Source: Idiomarina aminovorans
GTDB lineage: Bacteria > Pseudomonadota > Gammaproteobacteria > Enterobacterales > Alteromonadaceae
Assembly: GCF_023155095.1 (NCBI RefSeq)
Contig: NZ_JAKNDA010000009.1
Location: 1 to 61,736, forward strand
Direction: 5' to 3'
DNA: 61,736 nucleotides
In this document: piece by piece, positions 25,335 through 34,630 of the stretch
How positions within the stretch are numbered: position 1 is the stretch's first letter
How the letters are laid out: each line of letters opens with the position of its first letter
The notes under the pieces: generated by a model
Told to the model about the DNA's origin: nothing
Databases searched by the model: none
The model's input: the letters and a program-made list of their open reading frames with translations, nothing else
Made by a program: the position numbers and the translations under genes

Positions 25335-27360
25335 GAAATTTGAACTGGTTTCTAAATATAAGCCGGCGGGTGACCAGCCCCAAGCCATTGAAGCACTGCT
25401 CGACAATCTTGATGCCGGACTGGCCCATCAGGTGCTGCTGGGTGTTACCGGTTCGGGTAAAACCTTTACCATGGCGAATGTGATTGAACGTTCTCAACGG
25501 CCGACGCTGATACTGGCGCACAACAAAACGCTGGCGGCACAGCTTTATGGTGAGATGAAAGAATATTTCCCCAATAATGCGGTGGAGTATTTTGTTTCAT
25601 ACTATGACTATTATCAGCCCGAGGCCTATGTTCCCACCACGGACACCTTTATAGAGAAAGACGCTTCAATTAATGACCATATTGAGCAAATGCGCTTGTC
25701 GGCCACCAAAGCTTTAATGGAACGCCGTGATGTGGTGTTGGTGGCCTCGGTGTCAGCTATTTACGGTTTGGGCGACCCTGAATCCTATATGAAAATGATG
25801 CTGCACTTGCGCCGCGGCGACATTATTGATCAGCGCGATATGCTCAGGCGTCTTGCGCAACTTCAATACAAACGGAACGATGCCGCTTTTGAGCGCGGTA
25901 CTTACCGGGTTCGCGGCGACGTTATTGATATTTTTCCGGCAGAGTCGGAAGAAACTGCAGTACGGGTTGAATTGTTTGACAGCGAAGTGGACCGCATCAG
26001 CTTCTTTGAGCCTTTAACTGGTCAGGTAACGGAAAAAGACGTAGCGCGCGCGACCATTTACCCGAAAACCCACTATGTAACACCGCGTGAGGTTTTAGTT
26101 AAGGCCATTGAGAAGATAAAAGATGAACTGAAAGATCGCCGCGAACTTCTGCTTAAACAAAATAAGTTGATAGAAGAACAACGGATCAATCAGCGGACCC
26201 AATTTGATATTGAAATGATGCTTGAGCTGGGTTATTGCTCAGGCATTGAAAACTACTCCCGCTATTTATCGAGCCGTGCGCCCGGCGAACCGCCTCCAAC
26301 GCTGATGGATTACCTGCCGGATAATGCGTTGCTTGTTATCGATGAGTCGCACGTGACGGTGTCACAAGTTGGTGCCATGTATAAAGGCGACCGTTCACGC
26401 AAAGAAAATCTGGTGGAATATGGCTTTCGCTTACCGTCAGCACTGGATAACCGACCACTGAAGTTCGACGAGTTTGAGGCTATAGCGCCACAGACCTTGT
26501 ACGTATCTGCAACACCGGGTAAGTACGAACTGGGACGCAGCGATAACGAAGTGGTAGAGCAGGTTGTCAGACCGACCGGGCTGATTGACCCGCAGATAGA
26601 AGTGCGTCCGGTTGCTACTCAGGTAGATGATTTAATGTCAGAAATTCGCTTGCGAACAGAGCAGGGCGAACGAGTATTGGCAACCACGTTAACCAAAAAA
26701 ATGTCGGAGGATCTGGCCGATTATCTGGATGAGCACGGCATAAAAGTCCGGTATTTGCATTCGGACATCGATACCGTTGAACGGATGGAGATTATTCGCG
26801 ATTTACGTTTGGGTAAATTTGATGTTCTGGTGGGTATCAACTTGCTGCGAGAGGGGTTGGATATGCCGGAAGTTTCGCTGGTTGCTATTTTGGATGCAGA
26901 CAAAGAAGGGTTCCTGCGCTCGGATCGCTCATTGATTCAGACCATGGGTCGTGCTGCGCGAAATGTGAATGGTCGCGCTATTTTATATGCGGATCGTATT
27001 ACGGGCTCAATGCAGCGAGCTATGAATGAAACTGAGCGTCGGCGTGAGAAGCAAATTGCTTACAACAAAGAACATGGGGTTACCCCTAAAGGTCTGAATA
27101 AAGACATTACCGATGTTATGGATATGGGGCAGGGTTCGGCTAAAGCGCGGAAGAGTAAAGCCGATAAAGCGCTTTCTGAAGTCGCGTCTGGCTACGATGC
27201 CCGCACGGTAGTGGTTAGAGATGCGAAAGAGGTAATGAAGGAAATTGAAGCCAAAGAAAAAGAAATGCACAAAGCGGCACAAAACCTTGAGTTTGAGCGA
27301 GCTGGTCAATTACGGGATGAAGTAGCAGAGCTGCGTGAACAACTGAAACGGGCGGTTTAA
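25327..27360 (+). CDS. uvrB: excinuclease ABC subunit B
   Basis: The 677-residue protein has the Walker [11 protein letters not shown], the DNA-clamping beta-hairpin region [12 protein letters not shown], helicase motifs VIDESH, VSATPG and QTMGRAARN, and a C-terminal UVR motif [14 protein letters not shown] that contacts UvrC. UvrB verifies damage after UvrA hands over DNA. It starts with GTG inside the end of the MATE gene. The family's length is normal. Confidence 0.98.
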   Translation: MAKKFELVSKYKPAGDQPQAIEALLDNLDAGLAHQVLLGVTGSGKTFTMANVIERSQRPTLILAHNKTLAAQLYGEMKEYFPNNAVEYFVSYYDYYQPEAYVPTTDTFIEKDASINDHIEQMRLSATKALMERRDVVLVASVSAIYGLGDPESYMKMMLHLRRGDIIDQRDMLRRLAQLQYKRNDAAFERGTYRVRGDVIDIFPAESEETAVRVELFDSEVDRISFFEPLTGQVTEKDVARATIYPKTHYVTPREVLVKAIEKIKDELKDRRELLLKQNKLIEEQRINQRTQFDIEMMLELGYCSGIENYSRYLSSRAPGEPPPTLMDYLPDNALLVIDESHVTVSQVGAMYKGDRSRKENLVEYGFRLPSALDNRPLKFDEFEAIAPQTLYVSATPGKYELGRSDNEVVEQVVRPTGLIDPQIEVRPVATQVDDLMSEIRLRTEQGERVLATTLTKKMSEDLADYLDEHGIKVRYLHSDIDTVERMEIIRDLRLGKFDVLVGINLLREGLDMPEVSLVAILDADKEGFLRSDRSLIQTMGRAARNVNGRAILYADRITGSMQRAMNETERRREKQIAYNKEHGVTPKGLNKDITDVMDMGQGSAKARKSKADKALSEVASGYDARTVVVRDAKEVMKEIEAKEKEMHKAAQNLEFERAGQLRDEVAELREQLKRAV

Positions 27361-27373
27361 GCGAATACATGGT

Positions 27374-27398
27374 AGCGAATAGGGTTATCGCTTTTTTT
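27374..27398 (+). terminator. weak terminator after uvrB
   Basis: A short stem agcga / tcgct is followed by seven T (27392-27398). The stem is only about five pairs. Confidence 0.45.
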
Positions 27399-27457
27399 AA
27401 TTGGATAAAACAACCTTAATCGACAACAATAATTAAAAGTTGAAGTGAGAGGTTGTT

Positions 27458-27676
27458 ATGAAAGACGCAGTAAAAACAGTATCATTTGGTATTATGCATT
27501 TTATCATCGCCTTTGGCGTTGTATGGTTAATGACAGGTGACATCGTACTGGGTGGGGCAATTGCCTTGATTGAACCTTTAGTGAACACAGTGGGTTACTA
27601 TTTTCATGAAAAAATCTGGCAGCGCGGAGATAAACGCCGGGCAGCGATTCGTCGAGAAAGCACGTTACTTGGATAA
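27458..27676 (+). CDS. DUF2061 family small membrane protein
   Basis: The 72-residue protein has two membrane helices (FGIMHFIIAFGVVWLMTG and IVLGGAIALIEPLVNTVGYYFHE) and the conserved EPLVNTVGYYFHEKIW of DUF2061. Function unknown. A Shine-Dalgarno gagagg (27447-27452) precedes the ATG. It overlaps the DUF2919-like frame downstream. Confidence 0.85.
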   Translation: MKDAVKTVSFGIMHFIIAFGVVWLMTGDIVLGGAIALIEPLVNTVGYYFHEKIWQRGDKRRAAIRRESTLLG

Positions 27677-28112
27677 AGAAGGCAGAGCGAGCATCCCGCT
27701 CTCGCTCTTGTTGGTTCTGTTGTTTCAGATGCGCGGCTATGTGGCCGCTATTATTTCGCTTACCTTTGCAGAAGATCGCACCCGTTTGCTCAAGCTTTTT
27801 TACACCAGTTCTGAACAATTTGGACTGATGTTATTGATTGGCTTACCCGCTTTACTGGTTTTGCTGGCGACAACCTTTGCGGGTGAAGACGAGCGTAACT
27901 GGGCTAATGTGTTAATGCGTTTTGCGCAGTTCCTGTTATTGCTTTCTCTTTTGGTTGATGCTGTATTAATTTTCTGGTTATTCATAGAGCAGCACGGCGC
28001 TTTTTCTTTTGGCCGGGCAGCCATCGTATTTGGTTGGTTTATTTGCTGCTGGTACTTGATGAATTCACGCCATTGGCGATTTTATCGCCAGCACTTGGCT
28101 AGCCGTTATTAA
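27606..28112 (+). CDS. DUF2919-like membrane protein
   Basis: The product is up to 168 residues with about four membrane helices. It contains ARYLDKEGRASIPLSLLLVLLFQMRGYVAAIISLTF, which resembles the DUF2919 family. The ATG at 27606 overlaps the DUF2061 gene by 71 bases and has no visible Shine-Dalgarno, so the true start may be further in, close to YLDKEG. Function unknown. Confidence 0.7.
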   Translation: MKKSGSAEINAGQRFVEKARYLDKEGRASIPLSLLLVLLFQMRGYVAAIISLTFAEDRTRLLKLFYTSSEQFGLMLLIGLPALLVLLATTFAGEDERNWANVLMRFAQFLLLLSLLVDAVLIFWLFIEQHGAFSFGRAAIVFGWFICCWYLMNSRHWRFYRQHLASRY

Positions 28113-28119
28113 CAGAGCC

Positions 28120-28482
28120 CTACACGTAGTACCACTTGCCATCTTCTTGCACGAAGTCTGACTGTTCTTCCATAAAGGCGACGTCATCGCCATCCCGATA
28201 AAATGCGCGGAAATGCACCTGGCCTTTGTTGTCGTCTACGCTGGATGAAATAACCTGCAGCTTGAGCCAGTTTGGCGAATCACTTAAATCGAGCAGCGCG
28301 GGACGAGAGCTGCTGTGCCAGGTCGCTTCAAGGTAACCGGATAAACGACCGACAAAGGCGCTGTAACGTGACCGCATAAGCGTTTCCGGGGACTGGGCAA
28401 CGGCCTCTCCGCTATGGTAAACGTAGCAACAATCCTGATAGGTTTTATCTAAGCCGCAAGGGCAGGGTTCGGTCATTTTCAT
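28120..28482 (-). CDS. YchJ/UPF0225-like SEC-C protein, C-terminal motif missing
   Basis: The 120-residue protein starts with the zinc-binding SEC-C motif CPCGLDKTYQDCC, then LMRSRYSAFVGRLSGYLEATWH and VHFRAFYRDG. It ends at GKWYYV. E. coli YchJ continues after the same WYY with a second SEC-C motif, which is absent here, so this is a short form. The molecular role of YchJ is poorly known. Confidence 0.85.
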   Translation of the reverse strand: MKMTEPCPCGLDKTYQDCCYVYHSGEAVAQSPETLMRSRYSAFVGRLSGYLEATWHSSSRPALLDLSDSPNWLKLQVISSSVDDNKGQVHFRAFYRDGDDVAFMEEQSDFVQEDGKWYYV

Positions 28483-28526
28483 AGCGCGAACTTTACCAGC
28501 CCAGGCGATGATTTCAACTGCAATTT

Positions 28527-28949
28527 TTAATCGGTTTTACCCGAAGGGTTCTTTCCCAGTCCGCCACTAATAGTTAGCTGCAAGGCATCAGCAGGTTTCA
28601 TGGTCAGGGACTCCACACAGTCGCCGGGAACAATCACCATATAACCGCCCACGTTGTAACTCATGGGCAGAAACACGGCGACTTGGTCTTCTTTCATCAG
28701 CTTTCCGGGAAGTTGCCACAGAGAATCGATAAACCGCCAGCGAGAACTGAAACCAATGAGCAGCGCAATGGCTAAGAAGCTGATAAAGGCGAGCCCGGGA
28801 AAATATGATGATTCGCCCAGTAATGTTATCCATATTGGTTTTAGCCAGGTTTCAATAGTCACTAACAGCCATTGCAGCAGAGCAAAGGTGACAACAATGG
28901 GCAGTAAAATAGCTAACCCTTTAAACAAATACTGGAGAATTCTTTTCAT
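28527..28949 (-). CDS. DUF502 family membrane protein
   Basis: The 140-residue protein has two membrane helices (FKGLAILLPIVVTFALLQWLL and FPGLAFISFLAIALLIGF) and the conserved PMSYNVGGYMVIVP-like region of DUF502. Typical members are longer, near 200 residues, so this is a compact member. Function unknown. Confidence 0.75.
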   Translation of the reverse strand: MKRILQYLFKGLAILLPIVVTFALLQWLLVTIETWLKPIWITLLGESSYFPGLAFISFLAIALLIGFSSRWRFIDSLWQLPGKLMKEDQVAVFLPMSYNVGGYMVIVPGDCVESLTMKPADALQLTISGGLGKNPSGKTD

Positions 28950-29000
28950 TATCTAATAAGCCTTGTGGCACAGATTTAGCGGCATTGTGAAGCGAATAGC

Positions 29001-29714
29001 TCAATCGGACAAGTAATATTCAATGGTGGATACAACCCGCACATTTTTCAAATGGGGGTTGTGGCGGTCGCGTGGGCTAATACTAAATTGCCCCTGGCGT
29101 GCCTGCTTTATTTTGCCTAACTGAGAGTTGGAGTCTGTAGCAAATTTTTCTGCCACTTCCCGGGCTTTTTTGGTGGCTTCTTCTATCATTTTGGGCTTCA
29201 CCTCATTCAAGCGCGTGAACAAGTATTCAGGTTGTGCCTGATAGTCTTCGCTGCTGAGAACAATGCCTTCTTTTCCCAAATCGGCGAGGTCTCCCATAAC
29301 ACCGCGAACCTGTTCAACCTTATTGGAGTAGACGGTAATGGCCTGTGTCGCTGTATAACGAAACTCAGCTGATCGGGACGAACCGTAACGCTGTGCCGAT
29401 TTATCGGTAATTGAAGGCGCTGACGAAGAAATTTCACTGGATTCAATACCTTTTTCCCGTAAAAAAGCGATGACTTTTTTGTTCGATGCTTCCATCGTTT
29501 CATAGATATCGGTTAAATCATTGCTGGCAGCGGTAAATTGAATAGGCCAGATGACCGTATCGGCAAGGTATTCGCGTTCAGATAGCCCTTTAACCGTGAC
29601 ACTGCGCTCCATTGATTTATGCTCAAGTAGCGCATTTGAACCAATAACGCCAATGGCTATGAAGCTAATGATAAGCGAAATACCGAGTATCAGTGCATTT
29701 TTGGCTGAGCTCAT
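29001..29714 (-). CDS. SIMPL (DUF541) domain protein
   Basis: The 237-residue protein has an N-terminal membrane anchor (NALILGISLIISFIAIGVIG) and a periplasmic SIMPL domain starting RSVTVKGLSEREYLADTVIWPIQF. This matches uncharacterised inner-membrane or periplasmic relatives of YggE. YggE has been linked to oxidative stress, but no biochemical role is established. Confidence 0.85.
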   Translation of the reverse strand: MSSAKNALILGISLIISFIAIGVIGSNALLEHKSMERSVTVKGLSEREYLADTVIWPIQFTAASNDLTDIYETMEASNKKVIAFLREKGIESSEISSSAPSITDKSAQRYGSSRSAEFRYTATQAITVYSNKVEQVRGVMGDLADLGKEGIVLSSEDYQAQPEYLFTRLNEVKPKMIEEATKKAREVAEKFATDSNSQLGKIKQARQGQFSISPRDRHNPHLKNVRVVSTIEYYLSD

Positions 29715-29819
29715 TTAAATCTCCACCGTCTTTTGAAAAGTTGGTTTTATGATAAAGCACGTGTTGGTGATCACCTAGTTATAGGAGACTGACGATGATT
29801 TATCCAGAGAGCATACGAA

Positions 29820-29842
29820 CCTGCTGCTGATTCAGCAGCAGG
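29820..29842 (-). terminator. hairpin after the outer-membrane barrel gene
   Basis: cctgctgctga pairs with the following tcagcagcagg over about ten bases (29820-29842), 21 bases past the stop. No T-run follows, so termination is uncertain. Confidence 0.4.
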
Positions 29843-29863
29843 AAAACTCGAATCTACAGCGAG

Positions 29864-30481
29864 TTAAAATGAATAGCGGACAGTCGCGCTCAGGCTGTCA
29901 ACATCCAGGTTCTGAGTTTCTCTACGGGTTTCGTAGCCAAGACCTAAAGAAACGTTTTTTGTAACGTGATAAAAGGCTGAAAGGTTAACGCGAACCACTT
30001 CTTCGTCAAAGGCAACGTAATCAAGTTTCGCATCGACTTCAACTTTTGGCGTCAGCATAGAGCGAAGTCCAATGCCTACACCCCAGGTTTTGTCAGAGTC
30101 TGATGTCGAAAGTCCGGGAATTGATATCTCGCTCTCAACACGTTCAAACGACACTGTTGCGTATAAATCGGTGGTTTCAGTGAGGTGTTTGTATGAACCA
30201 ATACCCGCTGATAAAAAATCGACGTCTAAGTCGGCGTTAGAGTCATCATTCGATATGGAATCGAAATCAGCAAAGATAAAAAGGTTATCCAAAACTACCA
30301 GCTCCGGATTGATAGCGGCTGAACCGCCGACTCTGAATCCGTCAAAAGAAAGATCGCCTAATCCTTCAACGCCGACATCGGTATCAAGATAAGATGCATC
30401 AACTTTATTCCAGTTGGGGGATTCGGCTAAAGCAGCGCTGGGTAAGGTAAGCATTGCCAATGCAATGACAGTTTTTCTCAT
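29864..30481 (-). CDS. outer-membrane beta-barrel protein
   Basis: The 205-residue product has a signal peptide (MRKTVIALAMLTLPSAALA) followed by alternating hydrophobic residues in repeated amphipathic strands, ending in SLSATVRYSF with a terminal phenylalanine as required by the BAM complex. It resembles small OmpA-like or OmpW-like 8-10-strand barrels. Many Asp residues (DDSNADLDVDF) suggest acidic loops. The start at 30481 was selected because it begins the signal peptide. Confidence 0.8.
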   Translation of the reverse strand: MRKTVIALAMLTLPSAALAESPNWNKVDASYLDTDVGVEGLGDLSFDGFRVGGSAAINPELVVLDNLFIFADFDSISNDDSNADLDVDFLSAGIGSYKHLTETTDLYATVSFERVESEISIPGLSTSDSDKTWGVGIGLRSMLTPKVEVDAKLDYVAFDEEVVRVNLSAFYHVTKNVSLGLGYETRRETQNLDVDSLSATVRYSF

Positions 30482-30574
30482 GAGTCTCTCCTTGGTTGAG
30501 AAAGCCGGCAATATACCGTTAAAAGGGCCGCTATTCAATTTGTTAGCATCCAATTAGGTAAAGGTTATGGCGTT

Positions 30575-31258
30575 CTAATCACCGACACTATAGGACAAAA
30601 TTCGGGACAAATGACTATAAGGTAGCCGGGTTTTCTGATGCCAGTGGTTAAAGGCTGCCTGAGCTTGTTTCAGCCCTTTTTGACTGGTGGGGGAGGCATC
30701 CATAAGATTGTGGTTAGTTAACGCGGTAACAACGTCACTGGAAAGAATAAAACCGTCCCAGCCAAGCTCGCGAAGAACGTATTGCGGCGTAATGCCGCCT
30801 AACCGTGAACCGTTCTTTTTTATGTAATGCAGCAACTCTGCCTGCTGAGCAGATGGCCATTGACCCAGAAACTGACCAAAACTGCTGTATTGTTCAGACA
30901 CTTCGACAATCATGCGGGCATTAGCCGGAACGGTATTTATTTTTTGCGGGTTACGGACAATGCGTTGATCTTTCGAAAGCTCTTCCAGGACTTCCGGTGG
31001 TACTTGTTGCCAGTAAAGCGGCACAAAGTTTTTAAAGGCTTCCTCAAACCCCGGCCACTTGGCTTCAATAATTCGCCAGACAAAACCGGCGCGGAAAATA
31101 CAGCGAGTAATGGTGGATAAAACGTCGCGGTCATCCAGCTGTTTCAGCTCACTTAAAGACGCTATTCTGGGCATGCGTGCTAACATGGCCTTCTCGCCAC
31201 CTTTGCGTTTGCAGGCTCTTTCATAAAAACGCGAAAAGTTAATCGTTGGTTCGGTCAT
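30575..31258 (-). CDS. DNA-3-methyladenine glycosylase I-like protein
   Basis: The 227-residue protein begins MTEPTINFSRFYERACKRKGGEKAML and contains SLSELKQLDDRDVLSTITRCIFRAGFVWRIIEAKWPGFEEAF, related to the HhH-type Tag family (COG2818). The usual second half has SYVLREL-like and WDGF segments (QYVLRELGWDGFIL). It would excise 3-methyladenine from alkylated DNA, but the Tag zinc ligands are not obvious, so specificity may differ. It overlaps the racemase stop by one base. Confidence 0.75.
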   Translation of the reverse strand: MTEPTINFSRFYERACKRKGGEKAMLARMPRIASLSELKQLDDRDVLSTITRCIFRAGFVWRIIEAKWPGFEEAFKNFVPLYWQQVPPEVLEELSKDQRIVRNPQKINTVPANARMIVEVSEQYSSFGQFLGQWPSAQQAELLHYIKKNGSRLGGITPQYVLRELGWDGFILSSDVVTALTNHNLMDASPTSQKGLKQAQAAFNHWHQKTRLPYSHLSRILSYSVGD

Positions 31259-31962
31259 TATATGCCTGCTTTTGAATCTAACATCCAGTCGACAATGGCG
31301 CGGCAATGCAGTTCGGTGGTATCGAACAAGGGCAGTGCTGAATGTTGTTGCTGTACTAATAAACCAATTTCGGTACAGCCCAGAATAACACCTTCTGCGC
31401 CTTGCTGAGCTAAGGCGTCAATAATACGAAGATATTGTTCGCGGGCGTGGTCAGTAAACTGGCTATGACACAGCTCTGTAAAGATAATCTGGTCGACAAT
31501 GGTTGCTTCACTTTCTGCCGGTATCCGCACTGTTATACCGCGCTGTTCAAGTCGTTGTTTATAAAAAGGCTGTTGCATAGTAAACCGTGTGCCCAGTAAG
31601 CCAACGTCTTGTATATCGTTTTGTTCAAGGTGATCAGCGACGGCATCGACAATGTGCAGCAGGGGCAGGGACACGGCCTGTTCAATCTGCGGGGCAACCT
31701 TGTGCATGGTATTGGTGGCAATGACAATAGCTTCGGCGCCGGCGCTTTCCAGCTGCTTTGCTTTGTCGGTAAGGGCCTTAGCGGCGGCATTCCAATCACC
31801 GTTGCTTTGTATGGTTTCAATGGGAGCAAAGTCGACACTGGCAAGCAGTATTTCGGCGCTGTGTAAACCACCAAGGCGCTGATTTACGAGTTGATTCAAA
31901 CGGCGATAGTAGGTACTGGTTGATTCCCAGCTCATGCCACCAATAATGCCCACTGTCTTCAT
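31258..31962 (-). CDS. aspartate/glutamate racemase family protein (YgeA/RacX-like)
   Basis: The 234-residue protein starts MKTVGIIGGMSWESTSTYYRRLN. The two catalytic positions read ATNTMHK (threonine where the first cysteine is expected) and LGCTEIGLL (cysteine). The Thr/Cys pair is that described for E. coli YgeA, which acts preferentially on L-amino acids. It would racemise Asp, Glu or related amino acids without cofactor. The start at 31962 was chosen by family alignment. Confidence 0.88.
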   Translation of the reverse strand: MKTVGIIGGMSWESTSTYYRRLNQLVNQRLGGLHSAEILLASVDFAPIETIQSNGDWNAAAKALTDKAKQLESAGAEAIVIATNTMHKVAPQIEQAVSLPLLHIVDAVADHLEQNDIQDVGLLGTRFTMQQPFYKQRLEQRGITVRIPAESEATIVDQIIFTELCHSQFTDHAREQYLRIIDALAQQGAEGVILGCTEIGLLVQQQHSALPLFDTTELHCRAIVDWMLDSKAGI

Positions 31963-32066
31963 GAAAGTTCTCCGCAATAAGCCTTTAGATATAGCCTATC
32001 GCAGTTCCTAGTTTAAGTTAACGCCGATATTAGACGAAAAGTATCTACTTTATGCCTAAAATTATT

Positions 32067-32088
32067 GTTAATTGAACAGTCAATTAAC
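32067..32088. promoter_or_regulatory. BetI-like operator 1
   Basis: gttaattga / tcaattaac arms of nine bases with an acag centre (22 bases). The core ATTGAAC..TCAAT resembles known BetI sites. It lies 104 bases before the TonB receptor start. Confidence 0.6.
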
Positions 32089-32099
32089 GAAACTTGATT

Positions 32100-32119
32100 T
32101 TAATTGAATGATCAATTAA
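32100..32119. promoter_or_regulatory. BetI-like operator 2
   Basis: ttaattga / tcaattaa with an atga centre (20 bases). The centre is 32 bases from that of operator 1, about three helical turns, so two repressor dimers could sit on the same face. Confidence 0.6.
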
Positions 32120-32191
32120 CCTTCACGCCGTTGTCACATTAGACTCATATATTAAGGATTTTCACCACAACAGAAGAAACAGGAACTTTTT

Positions 32192-34555
32192 ATGAAAACT
32201 TATGTGCCTATGAAGCAAAGCTTAATTGCACTTTCTGTACTATCCGCATTATCTGCTACTTCTCTGCCAGCAATGGCGCAAGACAATCAAAATAAACAAG
32301 CGGAAAAAGACAAAGAAGAAATGGAAGCCATTGTGGTTACCGGCCGCAGTGTTTCTTACGCTAATAACGCTTCCTCAGCTGAAATGCAAAAGCAACAAAC
32401 TGCTATGACCAGCGCTTTGGCAATGGTAGATAACCTGCCGGGCGTATTGGTGAACGAGGGTGACCCCTTTGGTTCTGACGAATGGTCAACCAGCATCTCG
32501 ATTCGTGGTTTTCAGTTAGACCTTGAGTCTCAGCAAATCGGTATGACTGTCGATGGTATCTCTAACGGTAACTCAAACTATGGCGGCGGTACTAAGGCCA
32601 GCCGTTATATTGATACTGAAAACTTACGCGGCACCGAGGTATCGCAGGGAACCTCAGACATTAGCTCGCGTTCAAACGAGGCCTTAGGCGGAACGTTGAA
32701 CTTTACAACCATTCGTCCGGCGTACGAAGAGGAATTTACAGTCAGTACGACTTTTGGTGAGCACAACGCACAGAAATTGTATGCCCGCTATGACACCGGC
32801 GAAATTGCAAAAGACACGTTTGCGTGGTTCTCGCTGTCCAGTCAACAAAACGACGACTATATGGATGGCTCGGCGACCAATACTCGTGATCATGCTGAAG
32901 GTAAAATCATTAGCCGTATTGGCGATGTTGATTTAACTGGTTATGTCAGTTACGACGACGCTCAGGAATACACCTACCAGCGTGTTTACGGCCTGGCGCA
33001 GTATGAGCAGAACCCTAACTGGGACGGGCTAACTGAAAACTGGACGGGTATTCCTCACCAAGACCAAGTGTGGCGCGAAGGCTGGGTTACTGAGCGTGAG
33101 AACCTATTTGGTTATTTAAAAGCTGACTTTATGCTGGGCCAAGTCGATGTCAGTACCAATGTTTATTATCATGAGAATGAAGGGACCGGCAAATGGTTGC
33201 CACCTTATATCGTCGACGTTACTGAAGACGGCACAGGAAACCCACAGTCTGAACTAGACACCTCCACGACCGCTTATGGCGGTTCACAAAACGGTAAGAT
33301 TTATTTCGTTAATAGAAATGGTGAGTCGTTGTCACCTAGACCTGGTTGTGAAAGTTCTTTAAGCTTCCCTTATGGTAACGATGATCCCGCCCTTGATCCG
33401 GGCTGCTATGAGCAAGGAGCAATGCCGGTTAGCTCACAACGTCACTCACACTACGAAAAACAGCGTTACGGTGTAAATGCTGACTTCGTCTGGGACACGA
33501 CAGTTGCCGGTATGGCAAACACATTGCGAGGCGGTTTCTGGTACGAAGACTATCAGCGTGATGAATATCGTGACTTCCATAAAACGATCGATGCTTCTGT
33601 TAGTGCCCGAATTGAAAGCAACCCATACTGGGTTCAGTACAGTCGTGAATTCCCGGTTGAAACGTTGATGTATTACATTGAGGACGAAATCGACGCAGGC
33701 TTCGCAACATTCCGCCTGGGTGCGAAAAAGTTCGATGTGGAAGTATCAAAAGAAGATCAGTTTAACCCGGAAAATAATCTGGAAGTGTCCTCTGACTCAG
33801 ATGCTTTACTGTCAGCCGGTTTCGTGGCGCCTTTACCAGTTAGAGGCTTAGAAGTCTTTGGTGGTTACTCAGAAAACTTTGCCGCCATTAAAGATTCAGT
33901 CTTAGAAGAGCCGGATCGCGATGTTAGCTTAATTGAGCCGGAAACTGCGGATAACATTGACTTAGGTTTACGCTATTCAACACCGGGCTTTAATGCCAGC
34001 TTAACGTACTATGATATTACGTTCGACAATCGTATTACTTTTATCAGCGCTGAAGATGCTGATGGTATCGATTACCTGGAGGAAGCCGCTGGAAGCTATG
34101 TAAATACGGGGGGGGTTGAGTCAAACGGTATTGAAGCATCACTTGATTACAACCTCAGTGATAACTTGGGCGTTTATGTGTCTTACACAAAAAATGATTC
34201 AACTTATACTGATGAAGCGCTCCGCGGAAATACCGTATTGGGCAGTGCTCAGGACATGGCTGTCGTTAGCTTCGATTATACCAAAGAAGACTTCTATGCT
34301 GGCTTCAGCACCAAGTATGTTGGCGAGCGATTCTTAGACCAGGCTAACACTCAGGAAAGCGACTCTTATGTTGTGAGTGACCTTTACATTGGTAAGACGC
34401 TTTACTCCAACAATGATGGTGCAATTAACAGTATGGAGTTAAGCTTGACTGTTAATAATGTCTTCGACGAAGATTACCTGGGAACAATCGCGCCAAATGC
34501 TGGCTGGATTGGTGCGCCTCGCACGGCGACATTAAATGCTAAGTTTGTATTTTAA
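32192..34555 (+). CDS. TonB-dependent outer-membrane receptor
   Basis: The 787-residue protein has a signal peptide ending near MAMAQ (LPAMAQ), a TonB-box-like stretch EAIVVTGRSV, a plug domain (about 60-180; SISIRGFQL) and a 22-strand barrel ending in LNAKFVF with terminal phenylalanine. It heads the bet cluster and lies just behind two BetI-like operators, so a choline-containing or betaine-related ligand is inferred; siderophore transport is less likely here. An ATG at 32210 is an alternative start. A strong hairpin follows the stop. Confidence 0.88.
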   Translation: MKTYVPMKQSLIALSVLSALSATSLPAMAQDNQNKQAEKDKEEMEAIVVTGRSVSYANNASSAEMQKQQTAMTSALAMVDNLPGVLVNEGDPFGSDEWSTSISIRGFQLDLESQQIGMTVDGISNGNSNYGGGTKASRYIDTENLRGTEVSQGTSDISSRSNEALGGTLNFTTIRPAYEEEFTVSTTFGEHNAQKLYARYDTGEIAKDTFAWFSLSSQQNDDYMDGSATNTRDHAEGKIISRIGDVDLTGYVSYDDAQEYTYQRVYGLAQYEQNPNWDGLTENWTGIPHQDQVWREGWVTERENLFGYLKADFMLGQVDVSTNVYYHENEGTGKWLPPYIVDVTEDGTGNPQSELDTSTTAYGGSQNGKIYFVNRNGESLSPRPGCESSLSFPYGNDDPALDPGCYEQGAMPVSSQRHSHYEKQRYGVNADFVWDTTVAGMANTLRGGFWYEDYQRDEYRDFHKTIDASVSARIESNPYWVQYSREFPVETLMYYIEDEIDAGFATFRLGAKKFDVEVSKEDQFNPENNLEVSSDSDALLSAGFVAPLPVRGLEVFGGYSENFAAIKDSVLEEPDRDVSLIEPETADNIDLGLRYSTPGFNASLTYYDITFDNRITFISAEDADGIDYLEEAAGSYVNTGGVESNGIEASLDYNLSDNLGVYVSYTKNDSTYTDEALRGNTVLGSAQDMAVVSFDYTKEDFYAGFSTKYVGERFLDQANTQESDSYVVSDLYIGKTLYSNNDGAINSMELSLTVNNVFDEDYLGTIAPNAGWIGAPRTATLNAKFVF

Positions 34556-34565
34556 AAACCTGAAA

Positions 34566-34594
34566 AACCACATGCGGTTATGCCGCATGTGGTT
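34566..34594 (+). terminator. hairpin between the receptor and phoD-like genes
   Basis: A perfect 12-base stem aaccacatgcgg (34566-34577) / ccgcatgtggtt (34583-34594) with a ttatg loop. It lies 11 bases after the receptor stop and 37 before the next start, and probably terminates part of the transcription so that the receptor is expressed above the bet genes. Confidence 0.7.
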
Positions 34595-34630
34595 GCTTTA
34601 TATTAAGCGACAACAAGGTAATAAACACTT

